A stretch of DNA of 64,000 nt from Fimbriimonadaceae bacterium (GTDB lineage Bacteria; Armatimonadota; Fimbriimonadia; Fimbriimonadales; Fimbriimonadaceae). The notes under the pieces were generated by a model, which was given only the letters and a program-made list of their open reading frames with translations, was not told the origin of the DNA and made no database searches. The stretch covers positions 558,001 through 622,000 of the forward strand of contig JAHBTD010000002.1 of the NCBI GenBank assembly GCA_019638775.1, written 5' to 3'. Of this stretch, positions 1 through 8,344 are shown piece after piece (the stretch's first letter is position 1; the number at the start of each line of letters is the position of its first letter). The position numbers and the translations under genes were made by a program.

Positions 1-33
1 ACATCCTCATTGCCTGTCTGATAGCCTGAAAGT

Positions 34-597
34 GTGAAAGACGACACGCCTCTGATCGGTCCTCACGGCGGTTATCGCGGCCTCAAAGCCTATCAGATGG
101 CAGAACTGGTCTACGATTCAACGGTCGCTTTCACCAGGCTCTACATTGATAAGAAGTCACGCACGGTGGACCAGATGGTGCAGGCCGCAAGAAGCGGCAA
201 ACAGAACATTGCCGAAGGAAGCATGGCTTCCGGCACTTCAAAAAAGATCGAACTCAAACTGGTCGGTATAGCACGCGCCAGCCTCGAAGAGCTTCTTCTG
301 GACTATGAAGACTTCCTTCGACAGAACAATCTGGAGTGCTGGCTCAAAGAACACGCCAAGGCACGGTACATTCGCAAGCTATCATACAGGGAAGATAGGT
401 CCTATAAGACATATAAGGCATACATTGAAGAGAAAGGCCCTTCGAACGCAGCCAACACTGCGATCTGTATCATCCACCAAACGAATTACCTCCTCAATCA
501 ACTTTTGAGACAGTTGGAACAGCAGTTTTTAACGGAGGGTGGTTTTACAGAAAAACTCCATAAAGTACGTACCGACTATAGGAAGCTCCGCATATAG
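34..597 (+). CDS. four-helix bundle protein (S23/IVP-like)
   Basis: This 187-aa protein resembles the four-helix bundle family first found encoded in intervening sequences of 23S rRNA genes. The visible signature is a G-L-K-A-Y-Q start, a VAFTRLY helix, and the stretch around residues 45-65 with AARSGKQNIAEGS, which matches the family core. The rest is charged and helical. It starts with GTG; an in-frame TAG at 22-24 fixes the 5' limit. No rRNA gene is nearby, so it is a free-standing copy. The biochemical role of the family is not established. Confidence 0.8.
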   Translation: MKDDTPLIGPHGGYRGLKAYQMAELVYDSTVAFTRLYIDKKSRTVDQMVQAARSGKQNIAEGSMASGTSKKIELKLVGIARASLEELLLDYEDFLRQNNLECWLKEHAKARYIRKLSYREDRSYKTYKAYIEEKGPSNAANTAICIIHQTNYLLNQLLRQLEQQFLTEGGFTEKLHKVRTDYRKLRI

Positions 598-610
598 CTT
601 TCAAAGCAAA

Positions 611-640
611 CAGCCGCCTCCTATATCTAGGAAGCGGCTG
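611..640 (-). terminator. terminator of the PEP-CTERM gene
   Basis: Arms of 13 bases with one mismatch (CAGCCGCCTCCTA and TAGGAAGCGGCTG) flank a four-base loop. Read on the minus strand the hairpin is followed by TTTGCTTT, so it best serves the minus-strand gene ending at 667. It may also stop the convergent plus-strand gene. Confidence 0.7.
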
Positions 641-666
641 AGCAAACTATGCTCGGTAACGGTTTC

Positions 667-1554
667 TTACTTTTTCTTTCGCCGACGCAGGGCCAAAGCC
701 GAAACACCTGCAATCATCGCGATCATCGTCGCTGGCTCTGGTACCGGATCGAGCAGATCCAGATACCGCCCACCGCCAGCATAAACCTGCGAAGAGCCGC
801 CAGTGTTGACGTCGAAGATGTGAGCGCCTGCGCTGTTTGTCCACATGATGTTTCCGTTACCCAACTGATGAACGCCTCGCGCGCCGGAGGCCGTAAAGGA
901 GCTGATGAGAGCGCCAGTATTGGGGTCCAAGCGGACAATATTGTTCGACGAGAAGCCAGCGACCAAAACATCGCCGTTCAGCGCGTAGTCCATCTGCTCA
1001 CCAAAGTTCAGGGAAGCCGAGTTGTGGAAGGTACCAAGTGACGATCCAGCGAGCGAATATCGGTGTACGTCGTCGTTTGCGCTGGAAGAGCTGACCAGCA
1101 TTCCACCTTGGTGAGAAAGGATTCCGAAGGGACTCGGCGCGTTCGGAGTAAGGAAGTGGCCAAGGCTGCCTCCCGAGGTATCGAACATACGCACGGCAGC
1201 GCCGGGAGCGCCATTGCCCGTGCCTGCATTAGTGACGAAAACCGTGCCACCGATCAGGCCCATGCCGCGAATGTTATCCAGCGCGCCACTAATGGAACCA
1301 AGGGACGTACCCGTAAAGCTCCACCGCGAAACTCGATCACCAATCTGCTCGGAGACCCAAATCTCGTTGCCGACTTGCATGGCGTGGATTTGAGTCCCGC
1401 CAGCGAGGGCGAACATGTTTGAGTTCACCACACTGCCGTTAAATGGATCGAAGGCGACGAGCCTGTTGTTCGTGCTATCCGGCATGATGAGCATTTGTGC
1501 GTTCGCGCCAGCCACCACGAACATCGCCCCAAGGAACAGAGAAACTCTTTTCAT
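667..1554 (-). CDS. PEP-CTERM sorting domain protein
   Basis: A 295-aa exported protein. It has an N-terminal signal peptide (MKRVSLFLGAMFVVAGANA) and ends in a textbook PEP-CTERM tail: VPEPATM, a hydrophobic helix, then RRRKKK. Such tails are recognised by exosortase, which removes them when the protein reaches the cell surface; no exosortase gene is in this window. The middle (residues 20-265) has NRLVAFDP, NNIVRLDPNTG and similar units, suggesting a beta-propeller of the NHL/WD type, which is inference. The upstream region holds a nested inverted repeat that could be an operator. Confidence 0.9.
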   Translation of the reverse strand: MKRVSLFLGAMFVVAGANAQMLIMPDSTNNRLVAFDPFNGSVVNSNMFALAGGTQIHAMQVGNEIWVSEQIGDRVSRWSFTGTSLGSISGALDNIRGMGLIGGTVFVTNAGTGNGAPGAAVRMFDTSGGSLGHFLTPNAPSPFGILSHQGGMLVSSSSANDDVHRYSLAGSSLGTFHNSASLNFGEQMDYALNGDVLVAGFSSNNIVRLDPNTGALISSFTASGARGVHQLGNGNIMWTNSAGAHIFDVNTGGSSQVYAGGGRYLDLLDPVPEPATMIAMIAGVSALALRRRKKK

Positions 1555-1580
1555 ATTTAAATCCCCGATAAAGATATTCT

Positions 1581-1621
1581 AAATTTAACATAAAGTACAA
1601 ATGTTAAGTCCTGTTAAATTT
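1581..1621. promoter_or_regulatory. nested inverted repeat before the PEP-CTERM gene
   Basis: AAATTTAACA (1581-1590) and TGTTAAATTT (1612-1621) are perfect 10-bp inverted arms, with another ATGTTAA copy inside. The AT-rich block lies just upstream of the minus-strand PEP-CTERM start at 1554. It could be an operator or part of the promoter; no regulator can be assigned. Confidence 0.4.
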
Positions 1622-1734
1622 GCCAGGTAACTGGGGGATATCTAAAAGGGTTGTATTACGTGCAGATTGTCGTGCAGATGCTGCTCGGAGCTTGCTACAT
1701 GTCGTATAACAAAGCAAAGCCATAGGAATGCAAA

Positions 1735-2331
1735 ATGTTTGATTCAATTTCTCGAAGATCTCTGCTCGCAGCCGGAACAGGGCTAGCCTTTGCCTCGGCG
1801 ACGACCCTGGCGCGTGGTCAGGACCAAGCCAAGCCCGCCGGTCCCACAGAAGCGCCTTTTGAGCGTGACTATCCAGCGCCCGGTTTCGCACCGGCCTGGA
1901 AGAGGCCACAGATCAACCGGCAGCTCATACAGGACTTCATCATCTACGCTCACTCCGACCTGGACATGACCAAGAAACTACTCGACAAAGAGCCGATGCT
2001 GATCAACGGTTTCATCGACTGGGGCGGCGGAGATTGGGAAAGTGGCCTCGGTGGAGCGTCTCATATGGGAAGGCACGACATCGTGGAGGTTTTTCTTGAG
2101 CGTGGCGCGCGGATCGACATCTTTACGGCGGCTATGATGGGGCAGCTTGAAGCAGTCAAAGCATTCCTCACACTACAACCCAAGCTTATTGATGCTCGGG
2201 GACCGCACGGCTTCAATCTGCACTTTCATGGGCAGTTGGCAGGGAAGAAGGCAGACGAGATGGTGGCGTATCTGCAGTCGGTGAAGAAGATTGAGCTGAA
2301 GCCAAATCCGTTTGTCAGACCGCCGGAATGA
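1735..2331 (+). CDS. Tat-exported ankyrin-repeat-like protein
   Basis: A 198-aa protein with a twin-arginine signal (SRRSLLAAGTGLAFASA) at residues 5-21, so export in folded form is expected. Residues 60-165 show ankyrin-like helical pairs: DLDMTKKLLDKEPMLIN, GRHDIVEVFLERGARID, MGQLEAVKAFLTLQPKLID. Ankyrin repeats bind proteins; the partner is not visible. The C-terminus (HFHGQLAGKKADEMVAYL) resembles exported ankyrin proteins of Planctomycetes and Armatimonadota. It stands alone, 128 bases before xth. Confidence 0.7.
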   Translation: MFDSISRRSLLAAGTGLAFASATTLARGQDQAKPAGPTEAPFERDYPAPGFAPAWKRPQINRQLIQDFIIYAHSDLDMTKKLLDKEPMLINGFIDWGGGDWESGLGGASHMGRHDIVEVFLERGARIDIFTAAMMGQLEAVKAFLTLQPKLIDARGPHGFNLHFHGQLAGKKADEMVAYLQSVKKIELKPNPFVRPPE

Positions 2332-2459
2332 TCCTGGGGTCACTGATTCTTCCTGGTACAGCTACAAACTGATCACACCTCATCGCACCTGACATACTGC
2401 CTTGCGATTTGAAAGGGTGCGCGATCATACTCCGCACCTCAGAGCGTAAAATGTAGCCC

Positions 2460-3233
2460 ATGAAGTTCGCTACGTTCAACGCCAATTCCATCCGCGCACG
2501 CCTAGACATCACTCTCGATTGGCTAGCCGAAAACGAACCAGACCTGCTCGCCATTCAAGAGACCAAGGTTGAAGATGACAAGTTTCCGGTTAGCGCCTTT
2601 GAGGATGCAGGATGGCATGTGGCGATTCACGGGCAGAAGAGCTACAACGGCGTCGCGCTTGTGACACGCGAGCCCCTTGGTGGCGTAACGACCGGTTTTG
2701 GCGATCCGCTGATGCCGGAAGACTGCCGGATCATCGCCGTCGACTTCCAGGGCATTCAGGTCATCAATACGTACGTGCCAAACGGCTCTGCCGTCGGTTC
2801 TGAGAAGTTCGAATACAAAATGAAGTGGCTGGCGAAGTTTGCCGATTGGGTGGCAAGCCATTACTCTCCTACTCAGCATGTGCTCTGGATGGGAGATATC
2901 AACATCGCGCGGCATCCGGACGACGTTTTCGATTCTCCTAAGATGCTCAACACGGTTGGACATCATCCCGATGAGTTTGCCGCTCTAGATAAGATCACGG
3001 ACTGGGGCTTTAGCGACATGTTCCGTAAGTTCACCCAAGGACCAGGTCACTATAGCTTCTGGGAATTTGTAATTCCCAAGTGTTTTGAACGAAATCTGGG
3101 GTGGCGAATCGACCACATTTACACCACGCGCGGGCTGGCTGATCTTTGCACAAGCTGTATCATCGACAAAGAACCGAGAGCGCTCGAAAAGCCAAGCGAT
3201 CATACATTCGTCGTGGCTGAATTCGACTATTGA
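2460..3233 (+). CDS. xth: exodeoxyribonuclease III
   Basis: A 257-aa member of the exonuclease/endonuclease/phosphatase family, close to the usual 250-270 aa. Visible catalytic motifs are N-x-N-S-I-R-A-R (residues 7-14), the metal-binding QETK glutamate, WMGDINIA (the D-x-N pair), GWRIDHIY and the C-terminal SDH histidine. ExoIII/XthA enzymes incise at abasic sites and remove 3' blocks in base-excision repair. It is monocistronic and converges with the zinc-ribbon gene at 3260. Confidence 0.95.
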   Translation: MKFATFNANSIRARLDITLDWLAENEPDLLAIQETKVEDDKFPVSAFEDAGWHVAIHGQKSYNGVALVTREPLGGVTTGFGDPLMPEDCRIIAVDFQGIQVINTYVPNGSAVGSEKFEYKMKWLAKFADWVASHYSPTQHVLWMGDINIARHPDDVFDSPKMLNTVGHHPDEFAALDKITDWGFSDMFRKFTQGPGHYSFWEFVIPKCFERNLGWRIDHIYTTRGLADLCTSCIIDKEPRALEKPSDHTFVVAEFDY

Positions 3234-3259
3234 ATCTTGTCGTGAGATTTGAGCCGAAG

Positions 3260-3739
3260 TTACGACCTGTCGCTTTCAACTGGCTGACTATCTTGATCGT
3301 ATTGAATCGGCGGCTCTGACCTTTGCATCCTGCCGCAGCTTCGGAAGCCGCCAAGGAAGATGATTAAGATAAAGATCAAGTAGAAGGTGATTGGGCTAAC
3401 GCGGAAGATGCGTGAGACAGACCGTTTGATGTCGTGAAGGATTGCCCGCCCTCGAATGGGGATCTGCATCTTTCCGCATTCTGGGCAGCGCGGTCCGGCA
3501 GGTCCCATTACTGTACATTTGACGCAGATGGGACGATCACATCGCCCACAGCGCAGTCGCGTTGCCGTTTTTTTGTGCCGATAACAGAAGACATCGTCCT
3601 CTAGGGGTGCAGCGGGCGTGGCTTCATATTGTGTGAAATCGAGCCCGCATCGTCCGCAGAAGCGGTTCTCATCCACGTTCTCTTTAGCACAGCGCGGGCA
3701 AACCATTTCTACGTCGCTACCGATCCTCCGCCGAACCAT
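3260..3739 (-). CDS. zinc-ribbon / B-box-type membrane protein
   Basis: A 159-aa protein with two metal-binding units: a zinc ribbon CPRC...CGRC near residues 14-33 and a B-box-like unit with CYRH...CGRC...C-x-x-C...CPEC at about 52-87. One membrane helix follows (ITFYLIFILIIFLGGF). The B-box plus membrane helix layout is seen at the N-terminus of some bacterial rhomboid proteases, but no protease domain is present here. Its 5' end overlaps the 3' end of the next upstream gene by 23 bases, so the two are probably cotranscribed. Function unknown. Confidence 0.75.
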   Translation of the reverse strand: MVRRRIGSDVEMVCPRCAKENVDENRFCGRCGLDFTQYEATPAAPLEDDVFCYRHKKTATRLRCGRCDRPICVKCTVMGPAGPRCPECGKMQIPIRGRAILHDIKRSVSRIFRVSPITFYLIFILIIFLGGFRSCGRMQRSEPPIQYDQDSQPVESDRS

Positions 3740-4295
3740 CGTTCGCGAACGCCTTGAGGTAGGGTTTTAGCTCAGCAATGACCTCGGTCCTTGTCCCAGC
3801 AATTTGTCCAATCCCTATCGAAAGAGCGTTACCAGTGGAGCTTTGCGCTTGAACGGCTGCGTCATCTGAGGGTCTTTCTCGTAGAGCGTCATCGGTTAAA
3901 GAGATCAGTATCTCGGGAAAGAGGCTGTCTTGACTTACTCGGAGATACTTGACGCGATCCCACGGCACCGTTCCAAGATTGTTGTAACTGGATATGAAGC
4001 CCTTTGGAGTTAAGATAAGGATAGGCTTCCGATCACGAGCGGCACGATAGCTGAAGATCATCATGATCGCCAGCAACACGGTCGGCAATAGAGCTACACC
4101 GAGATAAAGTTGTCCCTTGGTGCTTCCAGCCATCTGCTGCCAAACGATGGCAACCAAACCAACCGACGCGACGATCATTCCGATGCAAAGGATGATGGCC
4201 CGCTTCGCGAATAGTGAGTTTGACTTGAGTACGACCGTTGGCGCTTCAAGAAAACGCGGTACTTCCTGTTCGGTCCTCTCAGTGCTACTGGCCAT
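3717..4295 (-). CDS. two-helix membrane protein, unknown
   Basis: A 192-aa protein with two hydrophobic helices (about residues 33-52 and 63-83) followed by a soluble domain containing KPILILTPKGFISSYNNLG and WDRVKYLRVS. That pattern resembles bacterial PH-like (YcxB/YdjO-type) domains placed after a helical hairpin, which is a loose inference. It overlaps the zinc-ribbon gene downstream by 23 bases, supporting one transcript. Confidence 0.65.
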   Translation of the reverse strand: MASSTERTEQEVPRFLEAPTVVLKSNSLFAKRAIILCIGMIVASVGLVAIVWQQMAGSTKGQLYLGVALLPTVLLAIMMIFSYRAARDRKPILILTPKGFISSYNNLGTVPWDRVKYLRVSQDSLFPEILISLTDDALRERPSDDAAVQAQSSTGNALSIGIGQIAGTRTEVIAELKPYLKAFANDGSAEDR

Positions 4296-4324
4296 CAGTG
4301 ATGATTGTATTCTATCGGCTGGGG

Positions 4325-4882
4325 CTATGAGCGGTCACGGACCGCCCCCGATTCTAATTGGACGTGAAAAATCGTCTGACTGCGCGAAGGGTTTACGTTA
4401 GACACCCGGACGTTCGCAACGTGGGCCTTGATTGGCATTTCCCAATCTTCCGATAAACGGCGTAGCCTCTCAACCAGAACGGGGTTGTAGTTCTCGCCTA
4501 GGGGCACGAGCGGAACCCAACTGCCGGGCTCGTACTCTTTGCGCGGCGACTGCCCAACTTTGCGCAGAAAGGAATATATGCCGACATGGGCTTGTTTCAA
4601 TTCTGGAGTCTCATCACAGGTCAAGCCAGCGATCCGGGGATCACATCCAGCGCCAACGCCGGAAAGATTTAAGTCAAACGGTTTCAAACCCATCGCGTAT
4701 CTCTTGATTTCCAAGCGCATATGTGATGCGTCGAGCTGCCCGAACACTGCGAGTGGAATGCTCGCCTTGTAACCGACACGCTCAATATATGTTGGAAGGC
4801 CGGAAGCCTCAACGCGATCTAATAGAGCCTTCACTGCCAATGCCCCAGGATCATCTATTTCAAGTTCAATTACATATGGCAT
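4325..4882 (-). CDS. degenerate 2H-phosphoesterase-like protein
   Basis: A 185-aa protein. Its spacing recalls the 2H (2'-5' RNA ligase) fold: a first strand ASIPLAVFGQLDAS, then PFDLNLSGVGAG, and a second WVPLVPLG followed by a helix and a final FHVQLE strand. In active 2H enzymes the two strands carry H-x-T/S motifs; here they read S-I-P-L and W-V-P-L, so both catalytic histidines are absent. The assignment is inference from pattern and not certain. It lies 29 bases upstream of the membrane protein gene on the same strand. Confidence 0.5.
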   Translation of the reverse strand: MPYVIELEIDDPGALAVKALLDRVEASGLPTYIERVGYKASIPLAVFGQLDASHMRLEIKRYAMGLKPFDLNLSGVGAGCDPRIAGLTCDETPELKQAHVGIYSFLRKVGQSPRKEYEPGSWVPLVPLGENYNPVLVERLRRLSEDWEMPIKAHVANVRVSNVNPSRSQTIFHVQLESGAVRDRS

Positions 4883-5004
4883 CGTCTATATCCACTGGTC
4901 ATTCTTATGATAGATGAAACTTCGGCGATGAATTCCTTAACAATTGTCCTTAAACAGGTGAGAATCACGTCTTTTTAACCCGAGAATATTGCGGGGAGAG
5001 CTTC

Positions 5005-5068
5005 CACTTGCAAGAACTGCAAGTGAATCAACTCAAAGCAGGTGCGTACGCATGACTAAGCATGCGTA
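5005..5068 (+). promoter_or_regulatory. two tandem hairpins ahead of the HD-GYP gene
   Basis: Two perfect 8-bp inverted repeats lie between 4883 and the HD-GYP start: CACTTGCA/TGCAAGTG (5005-5012 and 5018-5025) and TACGCATG/CATGCGTA (5047-5054 and 5061-5068). They may form hairpins in a leader RNA or be protein operators. No known riboswitch consensus was recognised. Confidence 0.4.
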
Positions 5069-5117
5069 ACTTAAGATGGTTCGATTCGAGGGAACCGACG
5101 AACGGAAAGGAAGAGGC

Positions 5118-6761
5118 ATGCGCTCGGTGCGATTTCGCATCGTAGCGCTTTTTGTGCTTGTCGCAGCGGCTTTTGCGGTTTGTACGACGGCTTGGCATAT
5201 GTCAGAGCAAGAAAACCTTTTGCACCTCGTTGACGCATCGCGCAAAGAACGACTGCGTGTGTATTCCAGCGTTCTCGATACACGGCTAAAACAGCTTGAC
5301 ACAACGATCCTAGATTACACACTCTGGGACGACTTTGCGGACTATATATCGACACGTGACCAAAAGTTCATCTCCGAGCAAGTTAACACCTCTACGAACA
5401 CGATGCATACATCGGCATTGTGGGTTTTTGACTCCGACGGAAAACTCATTCACTCCTATTCTGTTGCGGACACTGCCGATCTCTTTGGCAAGTCCATGTC
5501 CCCTTCGTTTGTCAAGGACAAGTTTACGAGCCGTCAAAATGTAAGTCGCTTCTTCATCAAGCACGAAGACCACTATGACGAGATCGTAGGGACATCAATT
5601 CACGGCTCTGATGACCTTGAGCGATCAGGCAAAGTCTACGGCTACTTCATTGTTTCCCGACCTTGGCGTGTGTCCGATTTAGCATCACTTGGGGAGCTTG
5701 CAAATGCAGAAGTCAGCTTCAAGGAGTACGCCGCAAACTCAGACAAGAGCAAAACATCTGCACAACAAAAGCTTATTCCAACTTCTGAATCAAAGCCCTT
5801 GCTTGGTCCAAGTGGAGAGCCCGTCGCATTTGTACACTTCTCAGCGCCAAACAAGCTCGCATGGGAAATGCGTTCTAGTTTGAGTAGAGCAACAAGCATC
5901 ATTCTCCTCTTTGCAGGAACGATGACCGGGCTTGTCTTCCTGTGCATTCTCCTTTGGGTAGGAAGGCCGCTCAAGTCCATCTTGGTCGGATTAGAGAGCG
6001 ACGATCCAGAACGCTTAAAAAGGATGATCGAAAAGGACGATGAGTTTGCGCGAATTGCACTCCTCATACGCGCGTTTTTTGATCAACGCGACTCCATCGC
6101 CCGACATAATGTCGACCTTGAAAACCGCGTCGTTCAACGTACTGAAGCTCTTCAAAACGCCTATGACTCAACTATTGAGGGCTGGGCAAAGGCGCTTGAT
6201 CTGCGCGATCATGAGACGGAGGGGCATAGCCGCCGCGTCACCGAGTTTTCTTGCTACATTGGCGAACAGATGGGCCTTACCGAGGACCAGCTCATCCATC
6301 TGAGGCGCGGCGCACTACTGCACGATATTGGCAAAGTTGGGATTCCCGACTCAATCCTTCTCAAGGAAGGTCCGCTCACGCAAGAGGAACGCAAGATCAT
6401 GGAGACACATCCTGTACTTGCATACAATATGCTCAAGGACATCCCGTTTATAGAAGAGGCTCTCCCCGTAGCCCTTTATCACCACGAGCGATGGGATGGG
6501 AAGGGATATCCTGACCGGCTAAAAGGGGACAGCATTCCCTTGCTGGCTCGCATCTTTGCACTTGCCGACGTTTGGGACGCGCTGAGGTCAGACCGACCTT
6601 ATCGAAAGGCTTGGAATGAGGCCAAGGTGCGCGAACACATAAAATCCCTTTCTGGAACCCATTTTGATCCCAGAGTAGTCGAAGTTTACCTTGCGACCTC
6701 TCCTGATCAGCTCGCAGAGATTCGCCGTGGTTCTTTACCACCAGAAGAAGAAGCTGCTTAA
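5118..6761 (+). CDS. CHASE4-like sensor with HD-GYP phosphodiesterase domain
   Basis: A membrane c-di-GMP phosphodiesterase candidate, 547 aa from the chosen start. TM1 is at residues 8-27, then a periplasmic CHASE4-like domain (LDYTLWDDFADY, FGKSMS), TM2 near 258-280, a HAMP-like linker with coiled coil, and a full HD-GYP domain: LLHDIGKVGIP near 400 and HHERWDGKGYP near 460, then ALADVWDAL. All metal-site motifs are present. ATG 5118 follows AAGGAAGAGG at good spacing and starts with a signal anchor; an in-frame ATG at 5076 lacks both. It ends 12 bases from the convergent DUF1800 gene. Confidence 0.9.
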   Translation: MRSVRFRIVALFVLVAAAFAVCTTAWHMSEQENLLHLVDASRKERLRVYSSVLDTRLKQLDTTILDYTLWDDFADYISTRDQKFISEQVNTSTNTMHTSALWVFDSDGKLIHSYSVADTADLFGKSMSPSFVKDKFTSRQNVSRFFIKHEDHYDEIVGTSIHGSDDLERSGKVYGYFIVSRPWRVSDLASLGELANAEVSFKEYAANSDKSKTSAQQKLIPTSESKPLLGPSGEPVAFVHFSAPNKLAWEMRSSLSRATSIILLFAGTMTGLVFLCILLWVGRPLKSILVGLESDDPERLKRMIEKDDEFARIALLIRAFFDQRDSIARHNVDLENRVVQRTEALQNAYDSTIEGWAKALDLRDHETEGHSRRVTEFSCYIGEQMGLTEDQLIHLRRGALLHDIGKVGIPDSILLKEGPLTQEERKIMETHPVLAYNMLKDIPFIEEALPVALYHHERWDGKGYPDRLKGDSIPLLARIFALADVWDALRSDRPYRKAWNEAKVREHIKSLSGTHFDPRVVEVYLATSPDQLAEIRRGSLPPEEEAA

Positions 6762-6773
6762 GTGTCACTGAGA

Positions 6774-8270
6774 TTAGCAAAGCTGAAACTCAGGAATCCC
6801 AAACATTATCTGGCTCAATCGGGCAAAGAGATTTGCTGCGCGATTCTTTTCCGAAAGGGCAGCTAATCCACCGTGCTTGGTACAAGCCTCGACGAGAAGC
6901 GCTCGCCGGTCGGTTGTGAGTGGCACGTCCAGAATATCGGCAAGCCCAACCACGATGTCATCCGGCGTTTTGACCTTATCGTCAGTTAAGAGCTTTGCTG
7001 CCATGAGCACCGCGAACGGGCGGTCTTCGCCTCCTCCCCAGAAAATCACTCCAGAGAGCTTCACTCTTTGCAGCAAGCTATCGGTGCTTAGCCAAGCCTC
7101 ACCCCAATCCCAGCCCGCGACATTCGGTGGAAGCAACAAAGACATTCCTTGCAGGGTCATCAAGTAGTGCAATCCAGCCCCGCCGTCACGCATTGTCTTA
7201 GGGACAGGTGTGAAGTCGTCCTTGGGTTTGCCGTAAGCGTCTAGCAGTCCTGGTCCTAAGGCAAAACAGCGATAGAGGCCCGCGGTGAAGTCAACTGGGC
7301 TCTTCGGCAACTGTCCGACGCATTGCGTTGACCAAAACTCTGGGTCCTCCACGATGGCTGTCAACACCGCTCGAATGTTTCCGTCCGACTGCTTCCAGGC
7401 TCTCGTCAGTCTTTCGAGTGTCGAGTTGCTGATTTCCATCGACGCGAACCAATTCCACAGCTTCCTGCAGATGTACTTAGCCGTTGCGGGATGGTCGGCA
7501 GCGAGGTCCAAGACCTCTTCGGCGGTGAAGTTTTTGGTCTTGCCGAAAATCGTCTTCTCACCCTCGTCATGGATAGCCGGGACATAGCAGACGTTGAGAA
7601 CGCCCATTTCGTGTCGAGCCGCCGTTTCGCGAAGAATATCAAATCGGGTCTCGATCCCTGTGCCGAGATAATGCAATGACCATCCTGTAAGTGCTCGGGC
7701 GGCCTCTTGAATATCCTTTTCTGTATAGTTGCCGACGCCCATCGTATAGAGCTCGAATAGCTCACGGGCGAAGTTTTCATTCGGAGCGATCTTATTGCTG
7801 GCATGATTATCCAGTGAGACGTACAGAGCTCCCTGGTGGAAGATCGCTTTTAGCAGATCGCGGAATTTGCCACGACCATGCGTCCGCAGAATCTCCAGAT
7901 AGCTCGCCATTGTGGGCAATTCACCAATCTTTTCATAGTCTAAAGCAAAGTGATCGTGCCAAAAGACAGCAAGCTTTTCCTGCAACGGACGCTTGGTCAT
8001 GAAGAGCCGCAAACCCCACCAAGCTGCCAAGCGATAAGCAGCGGGATCGATCTTGCCAGTATCGTCGGTGGCAAAAGACCAAGGGCTAACAGGGAATCCC
8101 TCATCGACGGTGTCGTCATAGAGCAGCGCCCGGACGGTACCGTCGTATCCGAGCTTTTCATAGGGCTGCCGGACGTATCTTCCCGCCCCGATCCCAAACC
8201 GCCTCAAGACATGACGGATCTTTTCGCCTTCGGTGAGCTTTGCCTGCATCGCTTGAATCCTCTTCGCCAA
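6774..8270 (-). CDS. DUF1800 domain protein
   Basis: A 498-aa member of the DUF1800 family. Recognisable blocks are LRRFGIGAG near the N-terminus, FWHDHFA, NENFARELFELYTMGVG, AARALTGW, and PPNVAGWDWG...TDSLLQR. The family is common in Planctomycetes, Armatimonadota and Bacteroidetes, usually beside a DUF1501 gene; no such partner is next to it here. No signal peptide is evident. Molecular function of the family is unknown. Confidence 0.85.
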   Translation of the reverse strand: MAKRIQAMQAKLTEGEKIRHVLRRFGIGAGRYVRQPYEKLGYDGTVRALLYDDTVDEGFPVSPWSFATDDTGKIDPAAYRLAAWWGLRLFMTKRPLQEKLAVFWHDHFALDYEKIGELPTMASYLEILRTHGRGKFRDLLKAIFHQGALYVSLDNHASNKIAPNENFARELFELYTMGVGNYTEKDIQEAARALTGWSLHYLGTGIETRFDILRETAARHEMGVLNVCYVPAIHDEGEKTIFGKTKNFTAEEVLDLAADHPATAKYICRKLWNWFASMEISNSTLERLTRAWKQSDGNIRAVLTAIVEDPEFWSTQCVGQLPKSPVDFTAGLYRCFALGPGLLDAYGKPKDDFTPVPKTMRDGGAGLHYLMTLQGMSLLLPPNVAGWDWGEAWLSTDSLLQRVKLSGVIFWGGGEDRPFAVLMAAKLLTDDKVKTPDDIVVGLADILDVPLTTDRRALLVEACTKHGGLAALSEKNRAANLFARLSQIMFGIPEFQLC

Positions 8271-8344
8271 GTTCTTGTCCCCGGCTTCTCTCTTTATATC
8301 CTACAGAGACTGCTCAGAAATGCAAAGCGATGCAGGCGTTTGGA

